Below are positions 8,265 through 15,674 of a stretch of DNA of 30,085 bases, piece after piece. The DNA comes from Pseudomonadota bacterium (GTDB lineage Bacteria > Chloroflexota > Ktedonobacteria > Ktedonobacterales > JACDGC01): the NCBI GenBank assembly GCA_021323815.1, contig JAJPKG010000175.1, forward strand, positions 1-30,085, read 5' to 3'. The notes beneath the pieces are model-generated. The model saw nothing but the letters and a program-made list of their open reading frames with translations, searched no databases and had not been told where the DNA came from. The position numbers and the translations under genes were made by a program. The stretch's first letter is position 1, and each line of letters opens with the position of its first letter.

Positions 8265-8298
8265 CCCCTTCCCCAGCAGACGTTTCGGTGGGGAGGGG
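8265..8298 (+). repeat. GC-rich inverted repeat between nusA and ylxR
   Basis: CCCCTTCCCC (8265-8274) pairs with GGGGAGGGG (8290-8298), followed by ACCGGGGGTGAGG. The same CCTCCCCAGCAGA element begins a block at 3195, and GGGGGTGAGG recurs at 8744-8755, so this is a dispersed palindromic repeat. It has no U-tract. Confidence 0.5.
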
Positions 8299-8373
8299 AC
8301 CGGGGGTGAGGTCTTCTGGCACCACACGTGCTATTGTTCAGTTGATTGCCAGTGAAAGGAGGGCGGTTTCTGG

Positions 8374-8703
8374 ATGGTTGCGCCAACACCAGGTAAGGCT
8401 CCCAAGAAGGCGAAGCGGCCCGGCAAGGTGCGCCACGTGCCGGAACGCACGTGCGTGGCCTGTCGCACCACCAAGCCCAAGCGCGAGCTGTTGCGCGTGG
8501 TGCGCACGCCGCAAGGACGGGTGGAACTGGACGCCGGTGGCAAGAAATCCGGGCGGGGGGCGTATCTGTGCGCCAAATATTCCTGCTGGGATCTCGCCCT
8601 CAAAAAGCAGCGGCTGGAACACGAATTCGAGTTGCCGGCGCTGCCGGCTGAGGATCGCGAGGCACTGCTCGCCTTCATGGCGACGCTGCCGCCCGATACG
8701 TAG
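8374..8703 (+). CDS. ylxR: YlxR (RnpM) family RNA-binding protein
   Basis: 109 aa. Carries the DUF448 signature: RHVPERTCVACRTTKPKREL, LRVVRTPQG, then KKSGRGAYLC with a second Cys. This matches the family, whose B. subtilis member (RnpM) binds RNase P RNA and modulates its activity. Its position between nusA and infB is the conserved one. An AAAGGAGGG ribosome site lies about 10 nt before the ATG at 8374. A basic N-terminal tail (PGKAPKKAKRPGK) adds about 15 residues, and the C-terminus is extended by a short helix. The ylxQ gene that often follows ylxR is absent. Confidence 0.93.
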   Translation: MVAPTPGKAPKKAKRPGKVRHVPERTCVACRTTKPKRELLRVVRTPQGRVELDAGGKKSGRGAYLCAKYSCWDLALKKQRLEHEFELPALPAEDREALLAFMATLPPDT

Positions 8704-9113
8704 CAGCGTCTCGCCTCTGTCACCTTCCCTGGCTGTGCTGGGGGGTTGGGGGTGAGGCCCAAACGGTCATCTTGGTCCTTTTGTGATAGGATGTCGGTCC
8801 CTGTTTGTTGCATAGATCGTCTCATATCCGTTACGATCTGTGGAAGAACATCATCGGGCTTCAGATGTGAAGTCATTTGTCCCACCATTCACGTCTGCGC
8901 GGAGGAACTCCAGCGCGGAGAGGCTGTGAGCGTTATGCAAAGATAATTGGACCGCGCTCCATTGTTGAGCGCCGCCCTTTCTCGTGCGACAACATGCCAC
9001 AACAGCCCCACCGCCAGGGGATCCCGCAAGGTTCGGGATCGCCCGGCTTTTTTAGTGCCACGTAGCCCAAGCAGCCCTGTGGTATGCAGAGATGAAGGAG
9101 AGTGCTCAACGAT
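8704..9113 (+). other. Non-coding leader region between ylxR and infB (about 410 nt)
   Basis: No convincing gene is seen; ylxQ would be expected here in many relatives. The stretch holds a GGGGGTGAGG repeat end (8744-8755), a possible promoter TTGCAT-18 nt-TACGAT (8808-8837), and a strong terminator-like hairpin at 9014-9053, about 60 nt before the infB start. Confidence 0.5.
9014..9053 (+). terminator. Terminator-like hairpin with T6 in the infB leader (candidate attenuator)
   Basis: Arms CCAGGGGATCCCG (9014-9026) and CGGGATCGCCCGG (9034-9046) pair at 11 of 13 positions around a 7-nt loop, followed by C and six T (9048-9053). Its location 60 nt before the infB start, on the sense strand, suggests either the end of a nusA-ylxR transcript or an attenuator for infB. 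Confidence 0.65.
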
Positions 9114-11300
9114 ATGCCAGATTATCCTCGCAATGGCGGTGGTTCCGCCTCAAATACGCGCCCAGGCGGCGCAAATGCCGGCCCTTCACGTTCCGCTGCG
9201 GGCAATGCCCAGCGCGGCAGCACCAGCGCGCCTCCCCGCCCGGCACCCCCTGCCGGTGGCTCGCGCCCGGCGGCTCCCGGCGGTGCTCGCCCCAATGGCA
9301 CCGGCTATGGCACTGCGCGCCCGGCGGGTGGTCCCAATGGTAATGGCGGCAATCGCCCCGCTGGCGGCAACCGTCCGGGCGGGAATGGCCGCCCCGGTGG
9401 GTCCGGTGGCAATGGTCGCCCCGGTGGCGCGTTCGGCGGCAGGCCCGGTGGCGCTCGCCCCGGTGGGGGCGGACGGCCCGCCACCAATGGGCACGGTCGC
9501 CCAAATCAAGGCCGGAGCGGTCCCGGCGGCTCGCGCTCGGCGCTGAAGGTGCGCCAGACCGGCCCCATTGAACTGCCCTCAACCATCATCGTCAAAGATC
9601 TGGCCGAGATGCTGGACGCGACGCCGAACGAACTGATCAGCAAGCTGATCGCGCACGGCGTTTTCGCCAACATCAATCAGGTCATTGACTATAAAGCAGC
9701 GGCGGCGGTCGCCACCGATCTCGGCTTCGAGCCGTTCGAGGCCGCGCCTCCACCATCCGTTTCAGCGGCGAAACCTGCTGAGATGGTCAGCAAGAGCACG
9801 GAAAATCACCCGCGCCTGGCGCGCCCGCCGGTGGTGGTGGTGATGGGCCACGTCGATCACGGCAAAACCTCACTGCTGGACGCCATTCGCAAGACGAAGG
9901 TGGCGGCAGGCGAGGCCGGTGGCATCACCCAGCATATCGGCGCGTATCAGGTGACGACGGCAGATGGCCGCCCGCTGACCTTTTTGGATACGCCGGGCCA
10001 CGAGGCATTCACTGCCATGCGCGCGCGCGGCGCAAAGGTGACGGATGTCGCCATCATCGTCGTCGCGGCAGATGATGGGGTGATGCCCCAGACCATCGAG
10101 GCCATCGACCATGCCCGCGCCGCGCAGGTACCCATCCTCGTCGCGCTCAACAAGATCGACAAACCTAACGCCAACCCGGACTTCGTCAAGCAACAACTGG
10201 CGGATGCCGGTGTGGTTATCGAAGAATATGGCGGTGATGTGGTGCTGGTGCCGGTCTCGGCCAAGAAGGGCATCGGCATCGAAGAATTGCTGGAAATGGT
10301 GCTGCTCGTCGCCGATGTGCAGGATCTCAAGGCGAATCCCAAAGGGCGCGCGGTCGGCACGGTGCTGGAAGCGCGCGTCGATAAGAATTCCGGCATCGTC
10401 GCCAACATGCTGGTGCAAGATGGCACGCTGAAGATCGGCGACATCGTGGTGGTCGGCACGCTCAGCGGCAAAGTGCGCGCCATGTTTGACGACACCGGAG
10501 CGCGCATCAAGACGGCTGGGCCGAGCACCCCGGTCAGCATCCTGGGCTTGAGCGAGGTGCCGACGGCGGGCGATCAATTCCGTGTGGTGCCGGATGAGCG
10601 CGCGGCGCGGCAGCTGGTGGAAGAGCATCGCGCCGAGGCGGCCAAAGCGAATTCGGTGGTGACGCTGGACACGCTGTATACCCAGATGCAGCAAGGCAAG
10701 GTTAAGGAACTGAACCTGCTGCTGAAAGCCGACGTGCAAGGCTCGCTCGACGCGCTGCATCACCAGTTGAGCAAGCTCAGCACCGACCAGCTCAAGGTGC
10801 GCCTGATCCACGAAGGCGTGGGCAACATCTCAGAAGCGGATGTGCATCTGGCGGCAGCCTCGCACGCCATCATCATCGGGTTCAACACGCGGCCCGATGG
10901 CGCAGCACAGCGCGTGGCGCAAAACGAGCACGTCGATATCCGCTTCTATGATGTCATCTATAAACTGGTGGACGACATCGAAGCGGCGCTCAAAGGCATG
11001 CTGGAGCCGGTCTATAAAGAGGTCGTCGAAGGCCATGCCGAGGTGGTGCAGATTTTCAAGGCGGGCAAGACCATCATCGGCGGCTGTCGCGTCACCGATG
11101 GCAAGCTGGCGCGCAACGCGATGGTCAAGGTCCTTCGCGGCGGCAAGCCGATCTTTACCGGCGTCTTCGGCTCGCTCAAACGCGGCAAAGACGATGTGCG
11201 CGAGGTCAATGCCGGCTTTGAGTGCGGTTTGACGGTCGATGATTTCAACGATCTGCAAGTCGGTGATATCATCGAGACGAGCGTGAAGGTGCGCGTGTAA
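9114..11300 (+). CDS. infB: Translation initiation factor IF-2
   Basis: 728-aa GTPase that delivers initiator tRNA to the ribosome. The N-terminus (residues about 4-147) is an almost pure Gly/Asn/Pro/Arg low-complexity region with GNGRPGG- and GGRPGGA-type repeats. Then come the IF2_N fold (PIELPSTIIVKDLAEMLDAT), G1 GHVDHGKTS, G3 DTPGHEAF, G4 NKID, G5 SAK, domain II/III, and a C-terminal domain with the initiator tRNA-binding style end (EVNAGFECGLTVDDFNDLQV). Start chosen at the ATG at 9114: GAAGGAGA lies 12 nt upstream, somewhat long, while the in-frame GTG at 9102 is too close to it. Catalytic motifs are intact. It is the last gene of the nusA cluster. Confidence 0.97.
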   Translation: MPDYPRNGGGSASNTRPGGANAGPSRSAAGNAQRGSTSAPPRPAPPAGGSRPAAPGGARPNGTGYGTARPAGGPNGNGGNRPAGGNRPGGNGRPGGSGGNGRPGGAFGGRPGGARPGGGGRPATNGHGRPNQGRSGPGGSRSALKVRQTGPIELPSTIIVKDLAEMLDATPNELISKLIAHGVFANINQVIDYKAAAAVATDLGFEPFEAAPPPSVSAAKPAEMVSKSTENHPRLARPPVVVVMGHVDHGKTSLLDAIRKTKVAAGEAGGITQHIGAYQVTTADGRPLTFLDTPGHEAFTAMRARGAKVTDVAIIVVAADDGVMPQTIEAIDHARAAQVPILVALNKIDKPNANPDFVKQQLADAGVVIEEYGGDVVLVPVSAKKGIGIEELLEMVLLVADVQDLKANPKGRAVGTVLEARVDKNSGIVANMLVQDGTLKIGDIVVVGTLSGKVRAMFDDTGARIKTAGPSTPVSILGLSEVPTAGDQFRVVPDERAARQLVEEHRAEAAKANSVVTLDTLYTQMQQGKVKELNLLLKADVQGSLDALHHQLSKLSTDQLKVRLIHEGVGNISEADVHLAAASHAIIIGFNTRPDGAAQRVAQNEHVDIRFYDVIYKLVDDIEAALKGMLEPVYKEVVEGHAEVVQIFKAGKTIIGGCRVTDGKLARNAMVKVLRGGKPIFTGVFGSLKRGKDDVREVNAGFECGLTVDDFNDLQVGDIIETSVKVRV

Positions 11301-11332
11301 GGCCCATCCCAGCGGTGGCCAGGCAAACCACA

Positions 11333-11402
11333 AAGGCTTGCCCCTACACACCACTCCCATTCGGTCTGTAGGGGCGATGCCTTGTGCTCGCCCTATCTCC
11401 CC
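11333..11402 (+). repeat. Inverted pair of the dispersed repeat, copies B1/B2, after infB
   Basis: AAGGCTTGCCCCTACA (11333-11348) faces TGTAGGGGCGATGCCTT (11367-11383) with an 18-nt loop. The second arm continues as GTGCTCGCCCTATCTCCCC to 11402, nearly identical to copy A at 3229-3264. Placed 33 nt after the infB stop, it may fold at the 3' end of the transcript. Confidence 0.7.
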
Positions 11403-11419
11403 ACCTGCTCACTCTGGTG

Positions 11420-11442
11420 CCGATGGCATGCCTCGCCCGCTC
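11420..11442 (+). repeat. Partial copy of the dispersed repeat (GATGGCATGCCTCGCCCG)
   Basis: The core GATGGCATGCCTCGCCCG is shared exactly with copy C at 27879-27907, where it is preceded by GTAGGGGC. Confidence 0.55.
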
Positions 11443-11477
11443 TTCCTTATGGAGGATGAGAATTTCTCCTCCATTTC

Positions 11478-11486
11478 TGTTATAAT
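11478..11486 (+). promoter_or_regulatory. Extended -10 promoter of galT
   Basis: TGT followed by a perfect TATAAT (11481-11486) forms an extended -10; no good -35 at 17 nt. Transcription would begin near 11493, only about 10 nt before the hairpin at 11503. Confidence 0.6.
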
Positions 11487-11502
11487 GCGCTTGGACCAAA
11501 GG

Positions 11503-11527
11503 CGGCTCATGAGGGGCCGCTTTTTTG
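11503..11527 (+). terminator. Terminator-like hairpin with T6 in the galT leader
   Basis: GCGGCTC and GGGCCGC form a 7-bp stem (one T-G wobble) around ATGAG, followed by six T at about 11521-11526. It lies between the galT -10 box and the galT ATG at 11555, so it sits at the very 5' end of the transcript. Confidence 0.6.
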
Positions 11528-11554
11528 TTCAGAATCGACTTTGAGGGTGTGTTG

Positions 11555-12475
11555 ATGAGCGAGCCAAGCAATCCCCAGGCACCTGGCCAGCGGCTGGTGA
11601 CGAATCCGCTGCTGGGGGAGCGCGTGGTGCAGACGCCGGGGCGCATGAACCGGCACGAGGGCGCGGCGGCGTGTCCTTTCTGCGCGGATATCGACGCGGG
11701 CCGCTGGCCGGATGGGCAGCAGACGTGGGCGCGCCCCAATGATTTTCCCGCGCTGCGCCCCCCGCTGGGTGAGTGCTATGTGCTGCTCTATGCCCGCGAG
11801 CACGACCTGCCCTTCGCGCAACTCGGCACTGAGCGCGTGGCGGCAGTGGTAGATCTCTGGCAGCAGATTTATCTGGACCTGAGCGCGCGCTATGCCTGCG
11901 TGATGACGTTCGAGAATTCCGGCGACGCCATCGGGCAGACGCAGCATCATCCGCACGGGCAGACCTATGGCGTCGCGTTCTTGCCGCCGACCATCGAGCG
12001 CGAGCTGGCACACGCCCAGGCAACCTATGCCGAAACGGGGGAATGCCTGTTTTGCCAAACGCTGGCGGGTGAGATCAATGGGCCGCGCGTGGTGATCGAC
12101 ACGGCACATTGGCTGGGCTTCATCCCCCAATGGGCGCGCTATCCCTATGAGGTGCAGCTTTACCCCCGGCGGCATGTGTCCAACATCGGCGCTCTGCCGC
12201 GTGGGGGCGAGGAAGCACACGAACTGGCCCAGGCGCTCATCCGCCTCGTCGGCGCATATAATGCTGTCTATCAAGCGCCGATGCCCTATATGCTGGCGCT
12301 TCACCAACTGGCCGACGAACACTATCACTTCCATATCGAGTTGCTGCCCGTCGGGCGCGCACCCGGCAAGCTGAAATTTGCCGCCAGTTCCGAATCCGCC
12401 TTTGGGTTGTGGCTCAACGACGCCGTGCCGGAGATCAAAGCGGCGGAGCTGCGCAACGCGATGGCCGGTGGTTGA
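11555..12475 (+). CDS. galT: Galactose-1-phosphate uridylyltransferase
   Basis: 306-aa enzyme of the Leloir pathway, exchanging UMP between UDP-glucose and galactose-1-phosphate. Seen: an N-terminal CPFC zinc-ligand pair, FENSGDAIGQTQHHPHGQ with the H-x-H nucleophile motif, a second CLFCQ pair, and a second histidine-rich segment (LHQLADEHYHFHIELLP) closing the active site. The frame is open from a TTG at 11525, but that falls inside the leader hairpin tail. The ATG at 11555 has GAGGGTG 5-8 nt upstream and is preferred. No galK or galE is adjacent. The gene converges on the KAP NTPase gene. Confidence 0.94.
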   Translation: MSEPSNPQAPGQRLVTNPLLGERVVQTPGRMNRHEGAAACPFCADIDAGRWPDGQQTWARPNDFPALRPPLGECYVLLYAREHDLPFAQLGTERVAAVVDLWQQIYLDLSARYACVMTFENSGDAIGQTQHHPHGQTYGVAFLPPTIERELAHAQATYAETGECLFCQTLAGEINGPRVVIDTAHWLGFIPQWARYPYEVQLYPRRHVSNIGALPRGGEEAHELAQALIRLVGAYNAVYQAPMPYMLALHQLADEHYHFHIELLPVGRAPGKLKFAASSESAFGLWLNDAVPEIKAAELRNAMAGG

Positions 12476-12493
12476 TGCGGTTTTAGAAAATAG

Positions 12494-12533
12494 GGTGGAC
12501 ATGCGCGGTCCACCGGGGACAAGATGTTCCCGG
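12494..12533. terminator. Two adjoining hairpins between convergent galT and KAP genes
   Basis: GGTGGAC/GTCCACC (12494-12514, loop 7) followed directly by CCGGGGAC/GTTCCCGG (12513-12533, loop 5, one wobble). No long T-run follows on either strand. A bidirectional terminator is a reasonable inference. Confidence 0.45.
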
Positions 12534-12626
12534 CTCGGAAAAGTCGCCCTCTGGGCTGCGATGGAAGATGATCGCCCAGCGTGGGCTGAAGTGTCGTTTG
12601 CCTGAGCAAAGATTCTGCAAGGTGCC

Positions 12627-14096
12627 CTAACCAGGCTGGGTTGTCGGCAAGGCATTCTCGCGAATGATCTGGGCCATGAGGCTGAGCGCTTCAGCAGCAG
12701 GTGGCTGCAACGTATTGCCACTTCGGCTTCTCGCCTCGCGCGCGAAATCGACAAATTCTTTTCGTGGCCCCTCCTTCAGCCACTCGTTCAGGTCGTCTTT
12801 CTTGTCTGCGCGCGAGTCGAGCAACTCTTTCAATGGAAGATCTTTAAACGGATCGTGCCCGCTGAAGATCTCGAAGAGCGGGCCTTTGCCGTTGGCGAAA
12901 TCCGTCAAGGAGGTCGGATCGAGCCGGTAATAGATCGTGATGAGGAAGAGCAGCCAGAAGGGATAATCACCGCGCAGGTGGAGCAGCTTTTCGTCACCCT
13001 GCCCCTGGCCCTCGGCCACATTATTCAGCGACAGACCGAATCGGTAGACGATCTTCAACATCGTGCGCGGGATGCGCAGTGATCGCAGTTGCATCAAGTC
13101 GCGGATATTGGTGACGCCGGGAAAGTCACCTCCCACCGCCGCGCGGGCGATATCCTCGAGATTGTTGTAGGGGAAATCGGCGGGATACACCTGGCGGATC
13201 GCCATCTCTTCAGCTTTAGCTGGGGCTGCCAGCTCATATTCCACATCTATCAGCTTTTCCAGATAACGATAGCCATAGGCGATGTCGGTGCTCTCGCCCA
13301 AATAGTCTTTGTATGTACCAACAATGGCGCGTGCGGCAGCTTCATGATCGAGCGCGATCACATAGGTGCAGTTTTTGGTTTGCAAATGATTTTTCAACCA
13401 CTCAAACATGCTCACCAAGATTTGCGGCGCGCAACGGTCAAGATCATCGACGAAGACAACAAGGCGCGCATTGCGCCCGCCATTGGCCTTGCTGACGCTC
13501 TCGGTGATTTTGGTGACCAGTTTCTCCATTTCTTTATCAACTTCTACCACTTCGTCCCCGCTCATGATCTTCCCAAAATGCGTTAAGAATGTTCCCCCTG
13601 CATTGACTCCCCAGTGCTTGCTCATTGAGGCAATGTTGCCGATATGGGTAATCACTTTTCCCGCTTGCTCTTTAATCCCTTTGAGATCAGCAATTCTCAA
13701 GCCATCTCCATTCGCCTCAATTTGCCGCTTGATATCGCGTAAAGATTTGATGAGTCCGGCGGCGATTTCTCCCTCGACTTCGTAGTACCAGGGGGAAAAC
13801 CAGCAACAGACCATAATATCATTGGTTGTATCATCATTCTGTTTATTCAATATGTCAAGAACGAGGCTCATGAGCGACGACTTTCCTGACCCCCAAGTGC
13901 CATAGACACCAAGAATCGGGAGTTTGCGCAAGCGGATATCTTCCGCGATGCGCTGAATCATATGCCCGCGCGCCAGCATATCTGGGGGAGTACGCTTTTT
14001 TTCTTCGAGACGGCTGCGATCGAACGAGGCGCTCGGCATGCGTAAGGGATATTCATGTAAAGGGCGAATTTGAGCTTGTTGGATCGCGATCATCAT
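12627..14096 (-). CDS. KAP-family P-loop NTPase
   Basis: 489-aa STAND-type NTPase of the KAP family. Walker A GTWGSGKSS is at residues 66-74, the KAP-type CWFSPWYYE segment at about 98-106, Walker B RLVVFVDDLDRC at 211-222, and the downstream TYVIALDHEA sensor-like segment at about 244-253. Unlike many KAP proteins, no transmembrane pair is evident between Walker A and B, so it should be soluble. The rest (about 260-489) is helical with a hydrophobic LHLRGDYPFWLLFLITIYY stretch and an acidic/basic tail. Its ATG overlaps the upstream stop codon (ATGA), so it is translationally coupled to the TPR-like gene. GC is visibly lower than that of its neighbours. KAP NTPases occur in phage-exclusion and signalling systems (for example PifA); function here is unknown. 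Confidence 0.88.
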   Translation of the reverse strand: MMIAIQQAQIRPLHEYPLRMPSASFDRSRLEEKKRTPPDMLARGHMIQRIAEDIRLRKLPILGVYGTWGSGKSSLMSLVLDILNKQNDDTTNDIMVCCWFSPWYYEVEGEIAAGLIKSLRDIKRQIEANGDGLRIADLKGIKEQAGKVITHIGNIASMSKHWGVNAGGTFLTHFGKIMSGDEVVEVDKEMEKLVTKITESVSKANGGRNARLVVFVDDLDRCAPQILVSMFEWLKNHLQTKNCTYVIALDHEAAARAIVGTYKDYLGESTDIAYGYRYLEKLIDVEYELAAPAKAEEMAIRQVYPADFPYNNLEDIARAAVGGDFPGVTNIRDLMQLRSLRIPRTMLKIVYRFGLSLNNVAEGQGQGDEKLLHLRGDYPFWLLFLITIYYRLDPTSLTDFANGKGPLFEIFSGHDPFKDLPLKELLDSRADKKDDLNEWLKEGPRKEFVDFAREARSRSGNTLQPPAAEALSLMAQIIRENALPTTQPG

Positions 14097-15274
14097 TTAC
14101 CGCCTTTCAGGCGCTGCAAGACGTCGATGACGACTTCAACCAAACGAGGATTATTGCGTAGCAGTTGCTCCAATCCTTTGCCGTCCTCTCCAAACAGCGT
14201 TTGCAATACATCCTGCTGGATCTGCTCAATCAGTTCAGGTGATGGTGAACTAGCTCCCGTCCCATCCCTGTTGGCTTTCTGATCGCTAATGGGCAGACCG
14301 ATCGATTGCCGTGCCAATTTGAGCATCGTTGCAATCGACTGATCCCCTTGCATAGAGATTGGAAGGCTTTGCAGAATGTTCACTACCTTGCTATATTCTT
14401 TCAACGCCATAAGCACACGCGCTTCGGCCAGGTAGATCTCGTAGATGGGATGGTTCGAATCGCCGGTATAGAGCCGCTCGGCAAGAGCAAGGTATTCCAG
14501 CGCTTTATCGAGGTAGTTTCTCTGCTTATCAGATAAGTTTTGTTGAACGGCAACGGGGACATTCGCTATGCCGGCACGTTCTTGATACATCTCCGCCAGA
14601 TCCATGGCTAAGACGTAACTGTTATCCACTCCCATGCGAATGCCCAAAAGGAACTGGTCCTGCACGCTTTGGAAAAGGTGTTCTTGTTCAGCTTCGAGAT
14701 CGGCAAAATTCACCAATTTTGCCGGAGGCCCCGAAAGCAACACTCCACGAAAGGCACGCAGGATATCCATAATGCCGTCACGCCGTACATAAGAAAGTCC
14801 CTGCCTCAGAAGATCTTCCGCTCCCTGAGTATTTTTCAACTCAGATGAATAATACGTTGCGCCATATACCCAAAAGCGCCAGGCCGGTCCTGTCTGCTCA
14901 ATAGGGAGCTTACGCAGATATTCCCAGCGTTCTCTGGCAGCTTGTGGGCTATAATACATATCTGACTTCGCGTAAAATTGTTGAAACTGTGAGCACAGCA
15001 AATCAACATCATTGGGGTGCTCGCGCAAACCCGCTTCAGCGATTTCATATTGGGCGCGATCATGATCGACACGTCCTGCCACAGCGGCGAGATTGAACCA
15101 GATATCTGGGCCAGCTGTATATTCATCGAGATGCGGCACCATCTCGTCAATACGCTTATAGGCTTCGTCAGGATCCGTCTGCGCCACTTGGCGGATCTCC
15201 TGCCATTCCTTAATAAGTAGCTTTTTGTTGTTGTGTGCGCGAGGATGCGTAGGGATGCTATTCTCAGGCTTCAT
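14093..15274 (-). CDS. Helical-repeat (TPR-like) protein, partner of the KAP NTPase
   Basis: 393-aa soluble protein, all-helical, with TPR-like periodicity: DPDEAYKRIDEMVPHLDEY, AQYEIAEAGLREHPNDVDLL, AEDLLRQGLSYVRRD, YLDKALEYLALAERLYTGD and YEIYLAEARVLMALKEYSKV. A Ser/Pro linker leads to a C-terminal helix pair ending in VDVLQ-type sequence and GGK. I do not recognise a named family. The ATG at 15274 is preferred (6 nt after AAGGAGG); the ATG at 15277 and the open frame to 15313 are possible. It is the first gene of a two-gene unit with the KAP NTPase and has a strong promoter. TPR proteins typically serve as sensor or scaffold, so a sensing partner for the NTPase is inference. GC is near 50%, against about 65% in nearby genes. 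Confidence 0.8.
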   Translation of the reverse strand: MKPENSIPTHPRAHNNKKLLIKEWQEIRQVAQTDPDEAYKRIDEMVPHLDEYTAGPDIWFNLAAVAGRVDHDRAQYEIAEAGLREHPNDVDLLCSQFQQFYAKSDMYYSPQAARERWEYLRKLPIEQTGPAWRFWVYGATYYSSELKNTQGAEDLLRQGLSYVRRDGIMDILRAFRGVLLSGPPAKLVNFADLEAEQEHLFQSVQDQFLLGIRMGVDNSYVLAMDLAEMYQERAGIANVPVAVQQNLSDKQRNYLDKALEYLALAERLYTGDSNHPIYEIYLAEARVLMALKEYSKVVNILQSLPISMQGDQSIATMLKLARQSIGLPISDQKANRDGTGASSPSPELIEQIQQDVLQTLFGEDGKGLEQLLRNNPRLVEVVIDVLQRLKGGK

Positions 15275-15344
15275 CATACCCCTCCTTGTTGGGGCAACAA
15301 AACAAACGAACATCTCTGCTATGAAAAAGCGAGTACAAGAGAGA

Positions 15345-15372
15345 GTATACCGGAAATAGGATTTGCTGTCAA
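15345..15372 (-). promoter_or_regulatory. Strong promoter of the TPR-KAP operon
   Basis: On the minus strand, consensus TTGACA (15372-15367), a spacer of about 16 nt and TATACT (15350-15345), about 70 nt upstream of the TPR-like gene. It is the best consensus promoter in the window. Confidence 0.75.
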
Positions 15373-15613
15373 GAGGTTATGTTGATGGATCAAAAATATG
15401 TGAGCGTATCACAGCATCTTTGCGCCATCCTGTACATGATATACCCACTACGTTTTCTCGCGCTCACTGTTCTGTTTCATTGCGCTTTCGCCGCAAATTG
15501 GCCGCCGGCTGGGGAGGTGGCTCTTCAGTTTGGCAGCTTTTCTGCTTTGTTGCCCCCGGAGCCGTGCGGACTGTCAAACGGTCGGGGACGCTTAGCCGTT
15601 TTTCATCTGCGCG
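15373..15613 (+). other. Gap between the TPR-KAP operon and the lipid kinase gene, no gene seen
   Basis: An open frame continues upstream of the kinase start, but it lacks a ribosome site, a family match and a plausible start, so I treat the stretch as non-coding. It contains AACGG/CCGTT arms near 15578-15601 followed by T5, possibly a weak terminator. Confidence 0.4.
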
Positions 15614-15622
15614 TGCTATGAT
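15614..15622 (+). promoter_or_regulatory. Extended -10 promoter of the lipid kinase fusion gene
   Basis: TGC followed by TATGAT (15617-15622); the -35 region is poor. It supports the start at 15675 rather than the upstream ATG at 15618, which overlaps the box. Confidence 0.5.
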
Positions 15623-15674
15623 TCCCAGTGATACCATTCCGGCATCGCAGCGCGGAAACGGGGGCGGGGCAGAT

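Noticed and set aside
8877..9065. Short plus-strand ORF in the ylxR-infB gap that could be ylxQ
   Set aside because: It has no L7Ae-like motif and no ribosome site, and its end runs through the terminator-like hairpin at 9014-9053.
15363..15674. In-frame N-terminal extension of the lipid kinase fusion from a TTG at 15363
   Set aside because: The extension overlaps the promoter of the divergent operon, has no ribosome site and looks unlike a domain. The extended -10 at 15614-15622 puts transcription start after it.
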